Assembly: GCA_013400155.1 (NCBI GenBank)
Contig: VXBM01000541.1
Coordinates: forward strand, 226,912-290,911
Length of the DNA: 64,000 nt
Reading direction: 5' to 3'
DNA from: Helopsaltes ochotensis
Lineage: Eukaryota > Chordata > Aves > Passeriformes > Locustellidae
The notes below the pieces were generated by a model that did not search any database, had not been told where the DNA came from, and saw nothing but the letters and a program-made list of their open reading frames with translations. A program made the translations under genes and the position numbers. Shown here one piece after another: positions 11,259-23,500 of this stretch; the first letter of the stretch is position 1, and every line of letters starts with the position of its first letter.

Positions 11259-12482
11259 TACCTCAGTTTTGCACTCCTGGAAATTAAGGTCATTGGGTTC
11301 TGGTGCATGGAAGATCTGTAATTAGGCACAACTCTCCTCTTCTGATAGATGCTCCAAATCTTTTGCATCCTAAGTGTGTTTCATCAGTCATCTTAATTTT
11401 TTCTTCCCAACTGCACTTCAGTCCTGTATTACCACAAGTAATTCAGATTATTTTATGAGGGAATCAGAGGTAAGCCTTACCTTCCTGCTTAACATTTAGT
11501 GTGGTACTTCCTCTACATAAGAGAAGGCCCAAACCCCATCCCCTTTTGTAATTAATTTTAAAAGCCATTTGTAAAATGAATGACATCCAGAATTTGCTAG
11601 TGTGGAGTCTAGACACAGTTTTGTTACAGTATGCAAATCGCACCCACCCTCCCTTCCCCCCCCTTTTTACGATACACAATTTCTAGTTGCTGGCTGCAGG
11701 GGGAGACAGGTCCTCAGTATTTCTGGAATATCCTTATTCCAGAAAGGAGTTCCAAAGGCATCACTGGTACTTGTACTATGCAAGATATATCTAGAAATGA
11801 CTGGTCACCTATTGTCACACCACTAGAATCCCATTAACAACTATGTGATGATAGATGCTATCAAGCACTTACACTCTGGTGGTACCATACAGACAAACAC
11901 TGGTAACTTCCATTCATCAAGCATCTGGGCCATCCAGGAAATCAAGAAACAGTCCCGGGAAGGAAATTCATGCTCAGAATTCAAATAAATAAATAAATTT
12001 TAAAAAAGGGTTAAGTAGTTAGTCATCATTGCTTCGGGAGCTTAAAATGACGTGAATTCAAAGTGGAATGTGCAATGCTGGATCCAAGTCCTTGCAGAGG
12101 TGTAAGGGTCCTGTTCTAGCTTCCATTGCCAGCCAATACACTGCTAAATTATCTTCTGTATTAGAATTGTCACCCATGTGCTCTGACCATACAGAAGATG
12201 CTACAGAAACGACACTGAGGACAAATGCACAATGATGATAGCAGGCCTTCACAGACACTTGCACTGGGGAGGGACAGAGGCTGCAGAACCTGCTGGAAAT
12301 GCCAACAAATCATTACAAACACTGCTCTTCAGCATCACTATTAGGTAACTCAGTGATGTGATCACGAGGAAAATTTACCAATACCTGAATTCTTCTGTGT
12401 GGGAGTAGGGCATATCTGCATAGTTTAAATACCCCAGAGCACTTTCAATCCAACAGAATAGACAGCAACTCCTTTATGTTTA
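11259..12482. other. Intergenic, nothing recognised
   Basis: AT-rich unique-looking sequence with no exon, RNA gene or repeat family that I could recognise. Confidence 0.45.
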
Positions 12483-13341
12483 GTCAGCAACATGGATTTG
12501 GATCAAGGCTACCCCCAGTGAGTTGGTACAGTCAACACACTGGAGCAAAGGGATACCATCCACAGGGAACTCAACAGGTTGAGGGGTGGGTTTGTGCAAA
12601 GCTCAAAAAGTTCAACAACGCCAAGTACAGGGTGCTGCATCTGGGTCAGGGCAATCCCAAGCACAAATCCAGGCTAAAGGACAGATGGAAAGCAGCCCTG
12701 CCAAAAAGGACTTGGAGTGAATGAGGGGCTGGGCATGACACAGCAAGGTGCACTCACAGCCTAACGTGTCCTGGGCTGCACCCAAAGCAGCACGGGCAGC
12801 AGGGTAAGAGAAGGGATTCTGCCCCTCTGCTTTGCTCTGGTGGGACCCCACCAATCCCACCTGGATCCATCTTTGGGATTTTCAGCACAGGAAGGACATG
12901 GACCTATTGGAGTGGGCCCACAGGAGGCCACAAAGATGAGCAGAGGGACTGAGCACCTCTCCTATGAGGAAAGGCTGACAGAGTTCAGGTTGTTCAGCCT
13001 GAAGGAAAGGCTCTGGAGAGATCTTACAGCATGCTCTAGTACCTACAGGGAGCCTAAACTGAAAAGGGACTTTTTACAAGGACATGTAGTGACAGGCCAA
13101 GGGGGAATGGCTTTAAACTGAAACTGGGTAGCTTTGATTGGATATTAGGAATCAATTCTTTGCAGTGAGGGTGGTGAGGGGTTGCCCACAGAAGCTGTGG
13201 ATGCCCCATCCTTGGAACTGTTCAAAGCCAGGCTGGATGGGGCTCAGAGCAACCTGGTCTAGAGAAAGGTCTCCCTGACCACAAGAAGGGGGTTGGAACT
13301 GGATATTTCCCTTCCAACCCAAAGAGCTCTATGATTCTGAC
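12483..13341 (+). repeat. CR1 LINE, about 860 bp, truncated
   Basis: The segment follows CR1 from the end of the reverse-transcriptase ORF ('AAGTTCAACAACGCCAAGTA', 'GTGCTGCATCTGGGTCAGGG') through the 3'UTR to the terminal CTATGATTCTGA. It is 5'-truncated, with frameshifts and stops. It lies just beyond the LUC7L2 3' end. Confidence 0.9.
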
Positions 13342-13548
13342 TCCACATGTTCCTGCTTTTGAAGATTTTAATCAGGATTGTAAGCGGGATGACTGCTTCT
13401 TCTAGCACACATCCGAATGTTAAAAGCTATAATAATAATAATCATATCACAAGATATTTTTTAAAAGACTGAACTGCTAGTTAACCACCTTAAGAGACCA
13501 GTATATCCTTGTTAAGTTACTGGACAATATGGTTTCTTTTTAATTTTT

Positions 13549-13554
13549 TTTATT
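13549..13554 (-). terminator. LUC7L2: Candidate LUC7L2 poly(A) signal
   Basis: Read on the minus strand this is AATAAA, 831 nt past the LUC7L2 stop and before the CR1. It fits a moderate 3'UTR, but other sites are possible and the usage is inferred. Confidence 0.45.
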
Positions 13555-14384
13555 TCTTTTGTTCTTAATTTTTGTTTGTTGTTGCTGGTTTTTTTTTTGT
13601 TTGTTTTAATACAATTAAAGGTGTACTCCACAAGAAAAAGCAGAAAGAGTCCTTATGGAAAAAACCAAATATATTGAACACATACCAATCAAATGGTACA
13701 GATATGGGACTGGCTTTGATTTCAAAATTTAAGTAGAAATAAAAAAGATGTAATGCAACAGCTGTTCAATTTCCCAGTCTAAAATAGGCACTGTAAAAAG
13801 ACATTTCCGCTTTCTCCAGCACACGTTCCTGTCTAAATACTCCCACTTGTAATCAACTTCTAGGATCCCAAACAAAAATAAAACCCAACACAGAGAACAT
13901 AATCTTAGAGTAAAAGTTAATATCCATCCACCCACCCTCTTACAAAAAAGCAAACAAACAAACAAATCCCCCCAAATACAACCTTTCAATGCTGCTGTTT
14001 TGACTGGAGCAGAATTGGAGAATTTATAAAGGTTCAAAAGCACCCAAGGCAAGTAGTACAATATAATTTGTTCACTAACTTGTATTGGAAAGGAGATTAA
14101 AAACATTGAGATCTGCATCTTAGTACATAAAACTGTTGTCCTGAATAAAGAGAAATCTTTCAGAAAAGTTTTAAAACTTGATGGAAGTCCAGGACCCAGC
14201 TTTAGGCATCATTAATTCATGGGGTTTAATTCTGACTTTGTTATAACCACTTTTTATATACTGTACATCTACCCTAGTTGGATCAGTGTTGGAACCGCTC
14301 ACTCGTGTCCCTTTGAACAACTGTAAACTAAACCAAAGTATGCAACTCCATAGGAAGCTAGAGATCAGGTCAATATACAGGCAG

Positions 14385-14577
14385 TTATATCTCCCCTGCT
14401 TCACGCTCTTCTGAGCTCCTCGGCTCTTCCGATCGGCCGTTGGCGCTTTCGTACGAGCGTTTCTTGTCTTTGAAATCCCGTGGCGACCTCTCCCTTGAGC
14501 TTCTGTCTTTATCACGGGATGTTCTATCGCGATCTCTTGAACGCTCTTTGTCTCTGGAAGATCTTTCTTTAGAGGAT
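14385..14577 (-). CDS. LUC7L2: LUC7L2 coding exon 10 with stop
   Basis: It encodes the end of the RS domain and the conserved C-terminus (SYESANGRSE, then SSEEREAGEI) with stop TAA at 14385-14387. The acceptor is TTTTCAG|A. Confidence 0.95.
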
Positions 14578-17500
14578 CTGAAAAGTGCAGTGTATTTGAG
14601 AATTCAAGTAAGACGTGAATTGGTAGCTATCAAACAGCACTTAGATTTTATATTTTTCTTCTTTTTCCAACCCAGCTTTAAGATGTATATTAACAGAAGT
14701 GTATAAAAAGACATCAAATCATTCTGACCTTCTCCCTTTCCTACTTCCTGATTCAAAAGACAAGTACTTTCAGGTAGGACTTAATCTGCATTTATTACAG
14801 AGCCCAGATTAGGTTCAATGTGCTTCACTACATCACTTACTTTCAGCTTCCACCTCCAAGTTTGCATTAACTGGAGTTGAGCAGAAATTTCTCATCTGCA
14901 GTCTCTAGTTTAAGAACAGCGTCTAGCCTTTCTCAGAGTATAAATTAAAAGTATAAATTTTCAAGTATAAACTTGAAAAACATATTTAAAAACAGGAGCT
15001 TACTTAAAAGTAGGGGGATATTAACTTATGTAATTCTGGAAGGGAGGCTCTATAAGACAATGTAGTTGTTTCACGTTTGCCCAATTTGTTTGCTAAATTT
15101 AGTGTAGTGGTCTAAATAGTTTTGTACGTGGAACAGAATTAGAATAAAGGCAAAACAAGCTTAACTTAAAGATAAAAACAGTTAGATTTATTAACACACA
15201 CTAAAAAAAGAGAACAGAAAATATTGAAACTTTTCAAAAGCACCACCCTCCTCCCTACCAACAGTTTACTTTCCTACGAACAATGTAAAGAGACAGAACT
15301 CAGAACTCTAAGTCAGTACCACGTTTAAAAATAGTCTTTCATTCAGTCTTTTAGAGAGAGAAAGTCTCTCCCCGTTATGGAAACTTTCCATAAGAGAGAC
15401 AGTCTGTGGCTCCCAACCCCCACAAAAGCAGCCCGGCTGAGACTTCTGCAATTGTGGGCCTCCCAATCAGTAGCCTTTCCTATGACTACAAACGGGCTGT
15501 GGACTCAACACTGGGGTTTTAAACTTTTAAAGATCCATAGCTCCACAACAAAGGCTTTTTTATCTTCAGGAAACAAATACCTTCTTCTTCACTGGAGCCA
15601 AAATTTCTTCTCATCTCACTCCGTTCAAACATCTCATAGTAAAGAACTGTTATTCCTATTCCCATACCTCGGCCTGAAAGCCCCTTTAATTTTCTAAATT
15701 ATAACAATTGGGAGGGAGGGGATTTGAATTCTCCATTCCAAAGGGAGGTCGTGCCCTCCCTAGCAGATACCTGTCTTTCAAACCGAGACACCCTGTTATT
15801 GCTATATAAAAGAAATAGAGAATAAATTACTCTGGTATGTCAAAACATAAATATGCTCAAGTTGTAACTGAAATCTGAGACAGACTCAAAATGTGTTGAA
15901 ATTCCTAAGCGGCAAGCATAAACGTAATTTAGTGTGAAAATTTGCCCTGTGTGTTGGGAAGAGATGTTTATTTCTAAGGCAGCGTTCACCTCTTTTTGGA
16001 GCTGCGTTCTCGGCTCCTCTCCCTGGAGCTGTGCCTGCTTCTGTGGTGGCTGCGGCTCCGGCTGCGGCTGGTGGAGCGGGACCTGTGGCGGTGGCGTTTC
16101 TCACGGGATTTGGATCGAGTCCTTCTCTTCCGTTCCCGCGAGGCTGAGCGAGAGCGGTGTCTGCGGCGATCTCGGGACCTAGATCTAGGAACAGAAAGGC
16201 CTTACACCACACACTGCTCTCACCCAGCCACTCTTACCAGTGTACTGTGAACATTATGCACTCTGTATAGAGAATGGCCTGCAGCGTTCAGAGTGTCACA
16301 CGGCAGTGTCTGATTCACAGGCAAACACACAACATTAGAAAGTCTACAAACTCCTTTTCAACTAATGCAGACAATTTTATAGTTAATTCATGACTACATG
16401 TATGGCTACAGTATAGCCAATGCAGGCTCCTGAAAGCAAATAAAAATCTGAAGAAAACTTATTTCTTTGCAATTAAAACTAGTGTCTTTATCAGGCAAAG
16501 AAGAACTTAATGATGAAGTCACAGGGATCACCTGCCAGATTCTATGTGTTATGATGTTCTTTAAAAACTGGACTATATTGTTCCCCATAAACTTCAATAA
16601 CAAAACTAATCTGGAAGGTTCTGAACACTATACAAATTTGATTTCCATGCCCCCCGCCCCCCCAATCACTTTGCAATCATACCTCACTGGTGACCTTCAA
16701 TTGTGTAGATTTGAAAGAACACTCATATTATTCATGACTGATCTGATGAGTTAACCTGGTGCTTAGGGATTTTGAAAACATGGGCTATTACCAAAAGGTA
16801 TTAACAAGAAGCTTTTGTAAAGAAAAGGCAATTCTCTGTTTTAAGTGCTACTTGGGACATGATGCTGCATTGTAATAACCACAAAAACAATGTACATGTA
16901 TAAACTCAGTAGGATGGTGATAAATAGTGTACAAACACACAGAGAGATGACTATGTAACAGAAAGCTTTGTTTGTAAAGATGGACATCTTAAACTAACAG
17001 TGCTAAACAGACTTAAAATGTTCCAGCTTGTGAAAGGCTAACTTCACCGCTGGCATTCCTTGTCTGCAGATTTATATACCTTTTGGCATGCTTGCTGTGG
17101 GATCTGGACCTGAAATAAATGGAAAATAGTAATTTTTCTTAAGAGAATCTCACTATCAAATAAAGCGCAATTTAGTAATAATAAACCAGACTAGCTGACC
17201 TGTTACTGTATTTTTTGGTTTAGTAGCAAGTATTTAAAGGCTTTTTAATTGATGTCAACATCTTTGTAACATGTTTATCAGGAAACACATCTTTGGTTTT
17301 ATGCTGATTGGTGTTTTTTAAATTTATTTTTGAGACTACTCTACTAGAAGCCCAGAAGATTATCTAACCAGCTTTTAAACTCACATCCCTCCCACAGAAA
17401 AAGCTCACAGCTGAAGTTGGTATTCCCTTATTTCCTGACAGAGAAATAGTACCAAACTGCAACAGATTTCAGAAATTTGCATGTTAACCTCTGAAACTTA

Positions 17501-20500
17501 ACATGTTTAGAGAACTGCAGCTCATGTTCCGTTCCACTCTAGCCCCACCAGGTCTGGAAGCTACTATTTCATAGAAGAACTGGGAACTGCCTTCCTTAAT
17601 CATACATTCAGCTACTTCCAATAAGGAAAATTTCTAACATCTCTGAAGAAAATTGCTAAGAGATGTAAGGAGTTCATATATGTGTGTAAGCTCACATCTA
17701 TCAGGTCTCAAGACAAGGTACACACCAGAAAATTATCTCATTTAAAGTCCCTTTGTTCAAATATGTGGAGACAATACTATGAGGAGGTTTCAAAAAAGCT
17801 TTTTATGAGAACAATTCTATGTTTTAAGATTTAGAGTAAAATTCCATTTCAATCCTTCTAGGTTTCCAAAGAATGCAAACTCTATTGTAATCCTGCAAAT
17901 TTAGAAATGTGTATGAACTATATCAGAGTTTTCTTATTAAATAATGTACATGCAATTAACACAGATCCCTACCTCCTTAGTTTCTCCCTTTCTTCTCTTT
18001 CCCTCTCCTCTCTACGTTTCAGACGTTCCTGATTTCGTTTCTCCTGTTTATCAGCCACAATCCTCTGAAAGCAAAAGAACATACTAAGTTATATTAAAAA
18101 AATTCTCACATGAAGGTGCTATAAAAATAATCTAGAGAGTTAACATTCAGTTCTTTCCCTCAGGCATATCCCCTTTCACTTGTGTATATTATTCCCACTC
18201 TCTTCCTCAGTATATGTACATATATTTTATTATTTTTCTTGAAGAAACAGACGTTATTGCAGAAGAGCTGCACATAGGTGGTGTTACACGAAGACCTGAA
18301 ATATACGGAGTTAAATATTAAGTTTTTAATAAAGGGGAATTCAGAACAGTAAGTCATGCCTTTAATGTGAGAGTCTCAATGCCAATGCTATCATATTTTG
18401 GACACTGGGGAAAGGCAGAAAGGAATCAGAACCGGGAGAGTTAATTGTTTCTTAAAGGACTTGGTTGGGCCAACACCTAGGTTTTGAGGCTACTTGTTTC
18501 TGTATTATGACTCTGGGACAAAGTTAGAACAGATGCTTCAGCTGATAGCCCCCAGGGTGAACTCACTACTACTGGGGACAAGGCACGCTCAGTAGAGGGC
18601 CCTCAGATGTGGAACTCACAACTGGAGATCTGGCCAAACCCAAGTCTTGCCACCTTCTGGACATGATGCAAGAAATTCAACTCTTTGTAAAGACCTTCTT
18701 CTGAGAGGTGGAATTGCCCCAGCAGCATCTTGATTAGATTTCTGAGGAGAGCTCTGAGGAAGGAGGGGATAGTTATTGTTTTCTTTCTTTATTAACAAAG
18801 CACTTTGAAAGACTAATTTATTGATGCTTTGGGAATGTGAAATTGTTCTCCATGCATATTTTGTTCCAAATGGTGTAAATAATTAATTATTTCAACCTTT
18901 TACGTCAAATTACATCTATATTTCCTCGTAAACATCAGCAATTTAACTATAAGCAAGGTTTTTTATTCAAATGACTCTGCATAATTTCATGGAGGGATGG
19001 GAGGAAGCACACATGACCTGTTCTAGGCATCTAAGATTTAAATTAACCAGCTATAGTTAGGAGCCTAAATTGCCAACATCATCAACAGGAAGGGCTGGGC
19101 TCTCCGAAGGGTGAGTCACAGTATCCATGCAAGACAGCTGGAATATTATAGAACATAAACCAAGTCAATTTATTCAAATCCAGTAGCAGCAATTTCTGCT
19201 CTTAGGACTTCAACCAATTTAGCCACTGTCTTTAGTGATTTCTACAGCTTAATTGAGCTGTGAACTCCATCATTTGTACATTAAGGTCATAAATGGCATC
19301 AGTGTTCAAATCCATCTTCTTGAAAACTAAAAGTCCAGAATATCATTCCAGTAAGTCTTTCTTCCAGCATATGATTTCTGGTTAAGATAGGATATAATAT
19401 TCCAACTGGATTTTAAATGTTCAAGCTATAAGGAATATGCAACCTCTCCATAACATTTAGTTCTGACTTCAAGATTATATATAATTTGGTATTGCCACTT
19501 TGGATAGCTACAGTCTTGAGTTGTTGGATTCTATTCAAAGTCATTTCCTAATCTGCGTCCAGGTAAAATAAACAAATTAAGTTTTAGTCATTCACCATAC
19601 AGCAGGCTGTTTGAATTCCAAGCATCTTTTTACATTTTTTGGAAAACTTTCCCAAGTGTTATCATCCTCTTTACTACATGCTCTTGTATTTTCAGGAGTC
19701 TCCCTATTACTTTCAGTCAACCATCTGGCTAAAAGCAAAGTTCATTTGGCTATCTCCTATGACTGCTAAGTATGTTTCAACATTGCTGTTGTTTCATTCA
19801 AAATCTCCATTTTACAAGGAGATTCAAGTTCTCTGTTCCCAAGATGCATTACTTTGAATGCGTGTTTTAATCTACTCAGTGCAAAAGAGGTCATCTTACA
19901 AATCTATTCAGGCTAAGTGTGAATGCTTAGTTCAGTTTAGTGTTTTTAGGCTAAGAAAATCCAAAAGTTTAAAGTGATATGAAAAAAAATCACGCACAGA
20001 GAAAGAAATATTCCATTAAGGCTGCCTGACAAATAATTAAGTAGGAGCACACACAAAAAATTATTTACCCTGAGTTCCTCAAGCTTCTCTCTTATTTCAA
20101 TAAATCCCAAATGTAGTTTTCCTCCAAAGTGATCAGCAAGTCGTCGGTCATTGTCATGAAGACCAAGATAAGCTGAGCACACTTCACAAACCCGTAGCTT
20201 CTGCTGCTGAAAGCTAGATGCAGGCATAGAATTCCTGTATACTTCCTAGAAAAGAAAATCATTTGCTGTTACTTCAAAATGCACATAAGCACAAGGAGGA
20301 AACTTTACCAAAGATACACTATAAATAACCAAATTCAATGTACACCAGAACACCCTTTAGTTAATTTACACTAGTCATACATTAACTGTCTCACTAAGAT
20401 ACAAGGCATGTTTCCTTATTTTGAAAATTGAACGTACTTAAAGCAGGACATCAGCAACTGGTTTTGCAAATTAACAACAACAAAAAAAGTTGAGTAATTA

Positions 20501-23500
20501 CTACCTTAACATTATATTACATAGAAGGATGAATAACCTTTTCATGTACAACAATGAATACACATTAACACTATGATTACTATGTTGATGTATTATGAAA
20601 ATAAGACACCAGTTTTAATTCTGAATCCCATTTAAAACAGTATTAGTTTCCTGAGAAATCTATCTGAATTTCAGACTCTAATTAAATACATTATCTGAGC
20701 AAAATTTACCTAAAGACATTCAGATGACAGACCAGCAAGACTGCCAGCAATCCTTCTGGTACTATTGAAACAATTGCAAATACTGATTTCCAGAAATTAC
20801 AGTGTCTTTGTGTAATACAATACGGAAAAGCTCTTGGTGAGTTATGTCATCTGGATGTTACAAGAATAATTTTGACTTTCTTGATACACAATACATGAAC
20901 TCTCTTTTAGGGAAGACAATGGATCACTTCACCAAAGCTTTCCAGCATGAGGCTACGACAGGGCTGCCACAGCTGGAACTGTGAGACCAAGCCAGCTAAG
21001 TCAGTGCAACCATCACAGGTACAAAGATAGTGTCCACAGATACAACTGACCAATACAGATAAATGCATAATTTGTGGAGGGAAGTATAATTTTAAAGGTA
21101 TAGGAGTTTATTGAGGGTAAAAACTGTGACTGTACGGGATGCCAAAGCAATTTATTTAGTTTTATATGTAGCAATTAGCTAAGGAATTGACAGAGGCAAG
21201 ATGTCTTGCATTACACAGAGGCCAAACAGTTTAATATTTGACCCTGCCTTCTCCATCCCCTAGGGCATACACATTCAACTTACTTCTGCTTCTCTCTTCT
21301 TTATCCGAGCCTTCTCCACTTCATCCATTACTTTTTGAGATTCTTCCACATTCCCATCAGCTCCGAGCTGTTCTACTTTGGCCAACAGTTTCCCAATTTC
21401 TTCATTCAATTCATGAACTCTTTCAGCCTTGAAAGACAAGGAAAAGTTTAACACAGGAAATACCTTTAATTATGGAGAACAATCTGAACTACTGAGTTAC
21501 GATATGCAAAATTGGAAGGATAGAATTAAAAGAAACACACAGAGGGAACTTCTCCAGTTAGAAGTGAAACAGAAAATGCCTCTCTGTAAAAAACACAGAA
21601 AAAGGCTGAGTTGCCAAGTCTATGTAAAATTCCAGTAAAAAATTCTGTTCAGAAAACTTCAAGTAATTCACCCTACTGTCAATACCAGTCTTGAAGAATT
21701 TCTATTTGTACTACCATTCCTCCTAGCATTTGCATATATGTGCAGAAAAATTATAGGTTTTTTTTCTTTTCATTCAAAAAAGAGCTAGAGAAAAGGACAT
21801 CGATTTTGTTTACTGTATAGATGAAGTCTGGATTAAAACATGTAAGAATTAATAACACTTCTATAGCATGGATTCAGAGTCAAGTTTCCTGAGGTGAAAA
21901 ATATCAGAGAGGTCTCTTCCCTCTGTTCTCTTCTGTGCCTTAAACGCTGTTTTTGAAAGGATGGAGAAAATGTATTACTTTTTGCATTCAGAATGAATGC
22001 TCAGATTTGATATATTTTCAAAACTTGAAACCGGCTCCTTAGAAAAATTTGCCTCCAAAAAGACAGCAGTAACTCGTGTGACATGCTTACTTTAGCTGCA
22101 ACTTCAGCACTGATCTCTTCTTGGGTTTCTGCTAGTCTTTTCTTAGCCACTTCTGTTCGCCGGTCGCAGTCTGCAATAAACGACTGCAGGTGGTCCATTG
22201 CCTAAAACATCAGTAAGAACAAGGATCAATGCTGTCAAGTACATAAATATTTCATTAGCTGTAAGGCTTCTTCAGTTTATTAAGGCTTCGTTTTCACAAG
22301 TTTTTATTGGTGATTAGTGAAACAATAATCTACTGGTTTATGCTGACTACTTACATATATTCAAGCAAGCACTTAAAAAAATTATAGTCTACACATTGTC
22401 ATAGTTTCTAAGTATTTGCAGAAATTTGGGAGTGAATCTGTCTTAAGTCATCTCAAAGAAGCAGTAGCAGTGAATATGTCTAGCGGCATTAAAATTCTTG
22501 GAAGGTTAATCAGGATCACTTCATCCAGCCATTACATGCAATACTGAAACTTTTTTCCCTAGGGTTTAAGTACGTATATGAATCATAAATCCAAATAAGA
22601 ATTAAAAACCCCAAACCTTTTTGTCCTAGCAAAGACTAACTTCGTCGTTGGGAGTTCAAAACCAACTATAGTGTATAGAGACAGAGTACATGATTTGTTA
22701 TCTCCAATACGAAATTACCTCTTTGTTAAGTGTAGAATTTAGAAATTTCTTCAAAGCATTCACAGCTTTAACATTTGCTTGCTATTTGACAACACTAAAA
22801 CAGCACTCAGGTTTATCATACTCTGAGAGGCTGTCAACATTTCTACCTAGAAATGACTACCAACACAAATTAGCATATAATCATGAAGAGGCAAATTACC
22901 TTTCATGTAACTGTGCCAGGAGTTTCTCTGCCTCTTTATAAAATTGCTTTTCAAAAGCCTTCCTTCAGTCTGTACCTAAACTTAACATCTGTTGCTCAAT
23001 TTATCCACCAATAAATTTATCCAATTTATTAGTACACAAAAACTAATGCTTTCTCTCCACCATTAAGACAAAATACATACATCGAGCTCAAAGAAGAAAT
23101 CTTGATCTTTGGATGCTATTTCATAGTCTGCCCTTAATGCCAGGTCATGCACTTTCAGGCATTCTCCAAGGTCCATTCTCTGAAAAGACAAAGGCAATGT
23201 GGTTTAACTTTTCAGAAGTGATTCAAGGAATGAGGTTAGCATGATTTTCTTTAATGGTCAAATATTCTGAAGTCATCTCTGTGGTAATGAGAGTTTAACA
23301 AAGCTATAAGATGATTCCAGGTCTTCGATAGACATGCATGAATCAAGAAATAATAACACAGAGAGAATGAACACCTTATCTTATATGATGGCTGTCTGCA
23401 TTAAAAAGTATCAAATAATGTCATGCATAAATGCTGTTTTACTAGAAGTTCCATGAAAATAACCGGCAATTAAATGGTCAAATTCTTGACCTGAACCTGT

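Noticed and set aside
15370..15637. Full-length LTR ending at 15790
   Set aside because: Composition is suggestive, but I found no TG start with a target duplication matching the CCCTG that follows the end, so only the shared 153 bp is called a repeat.
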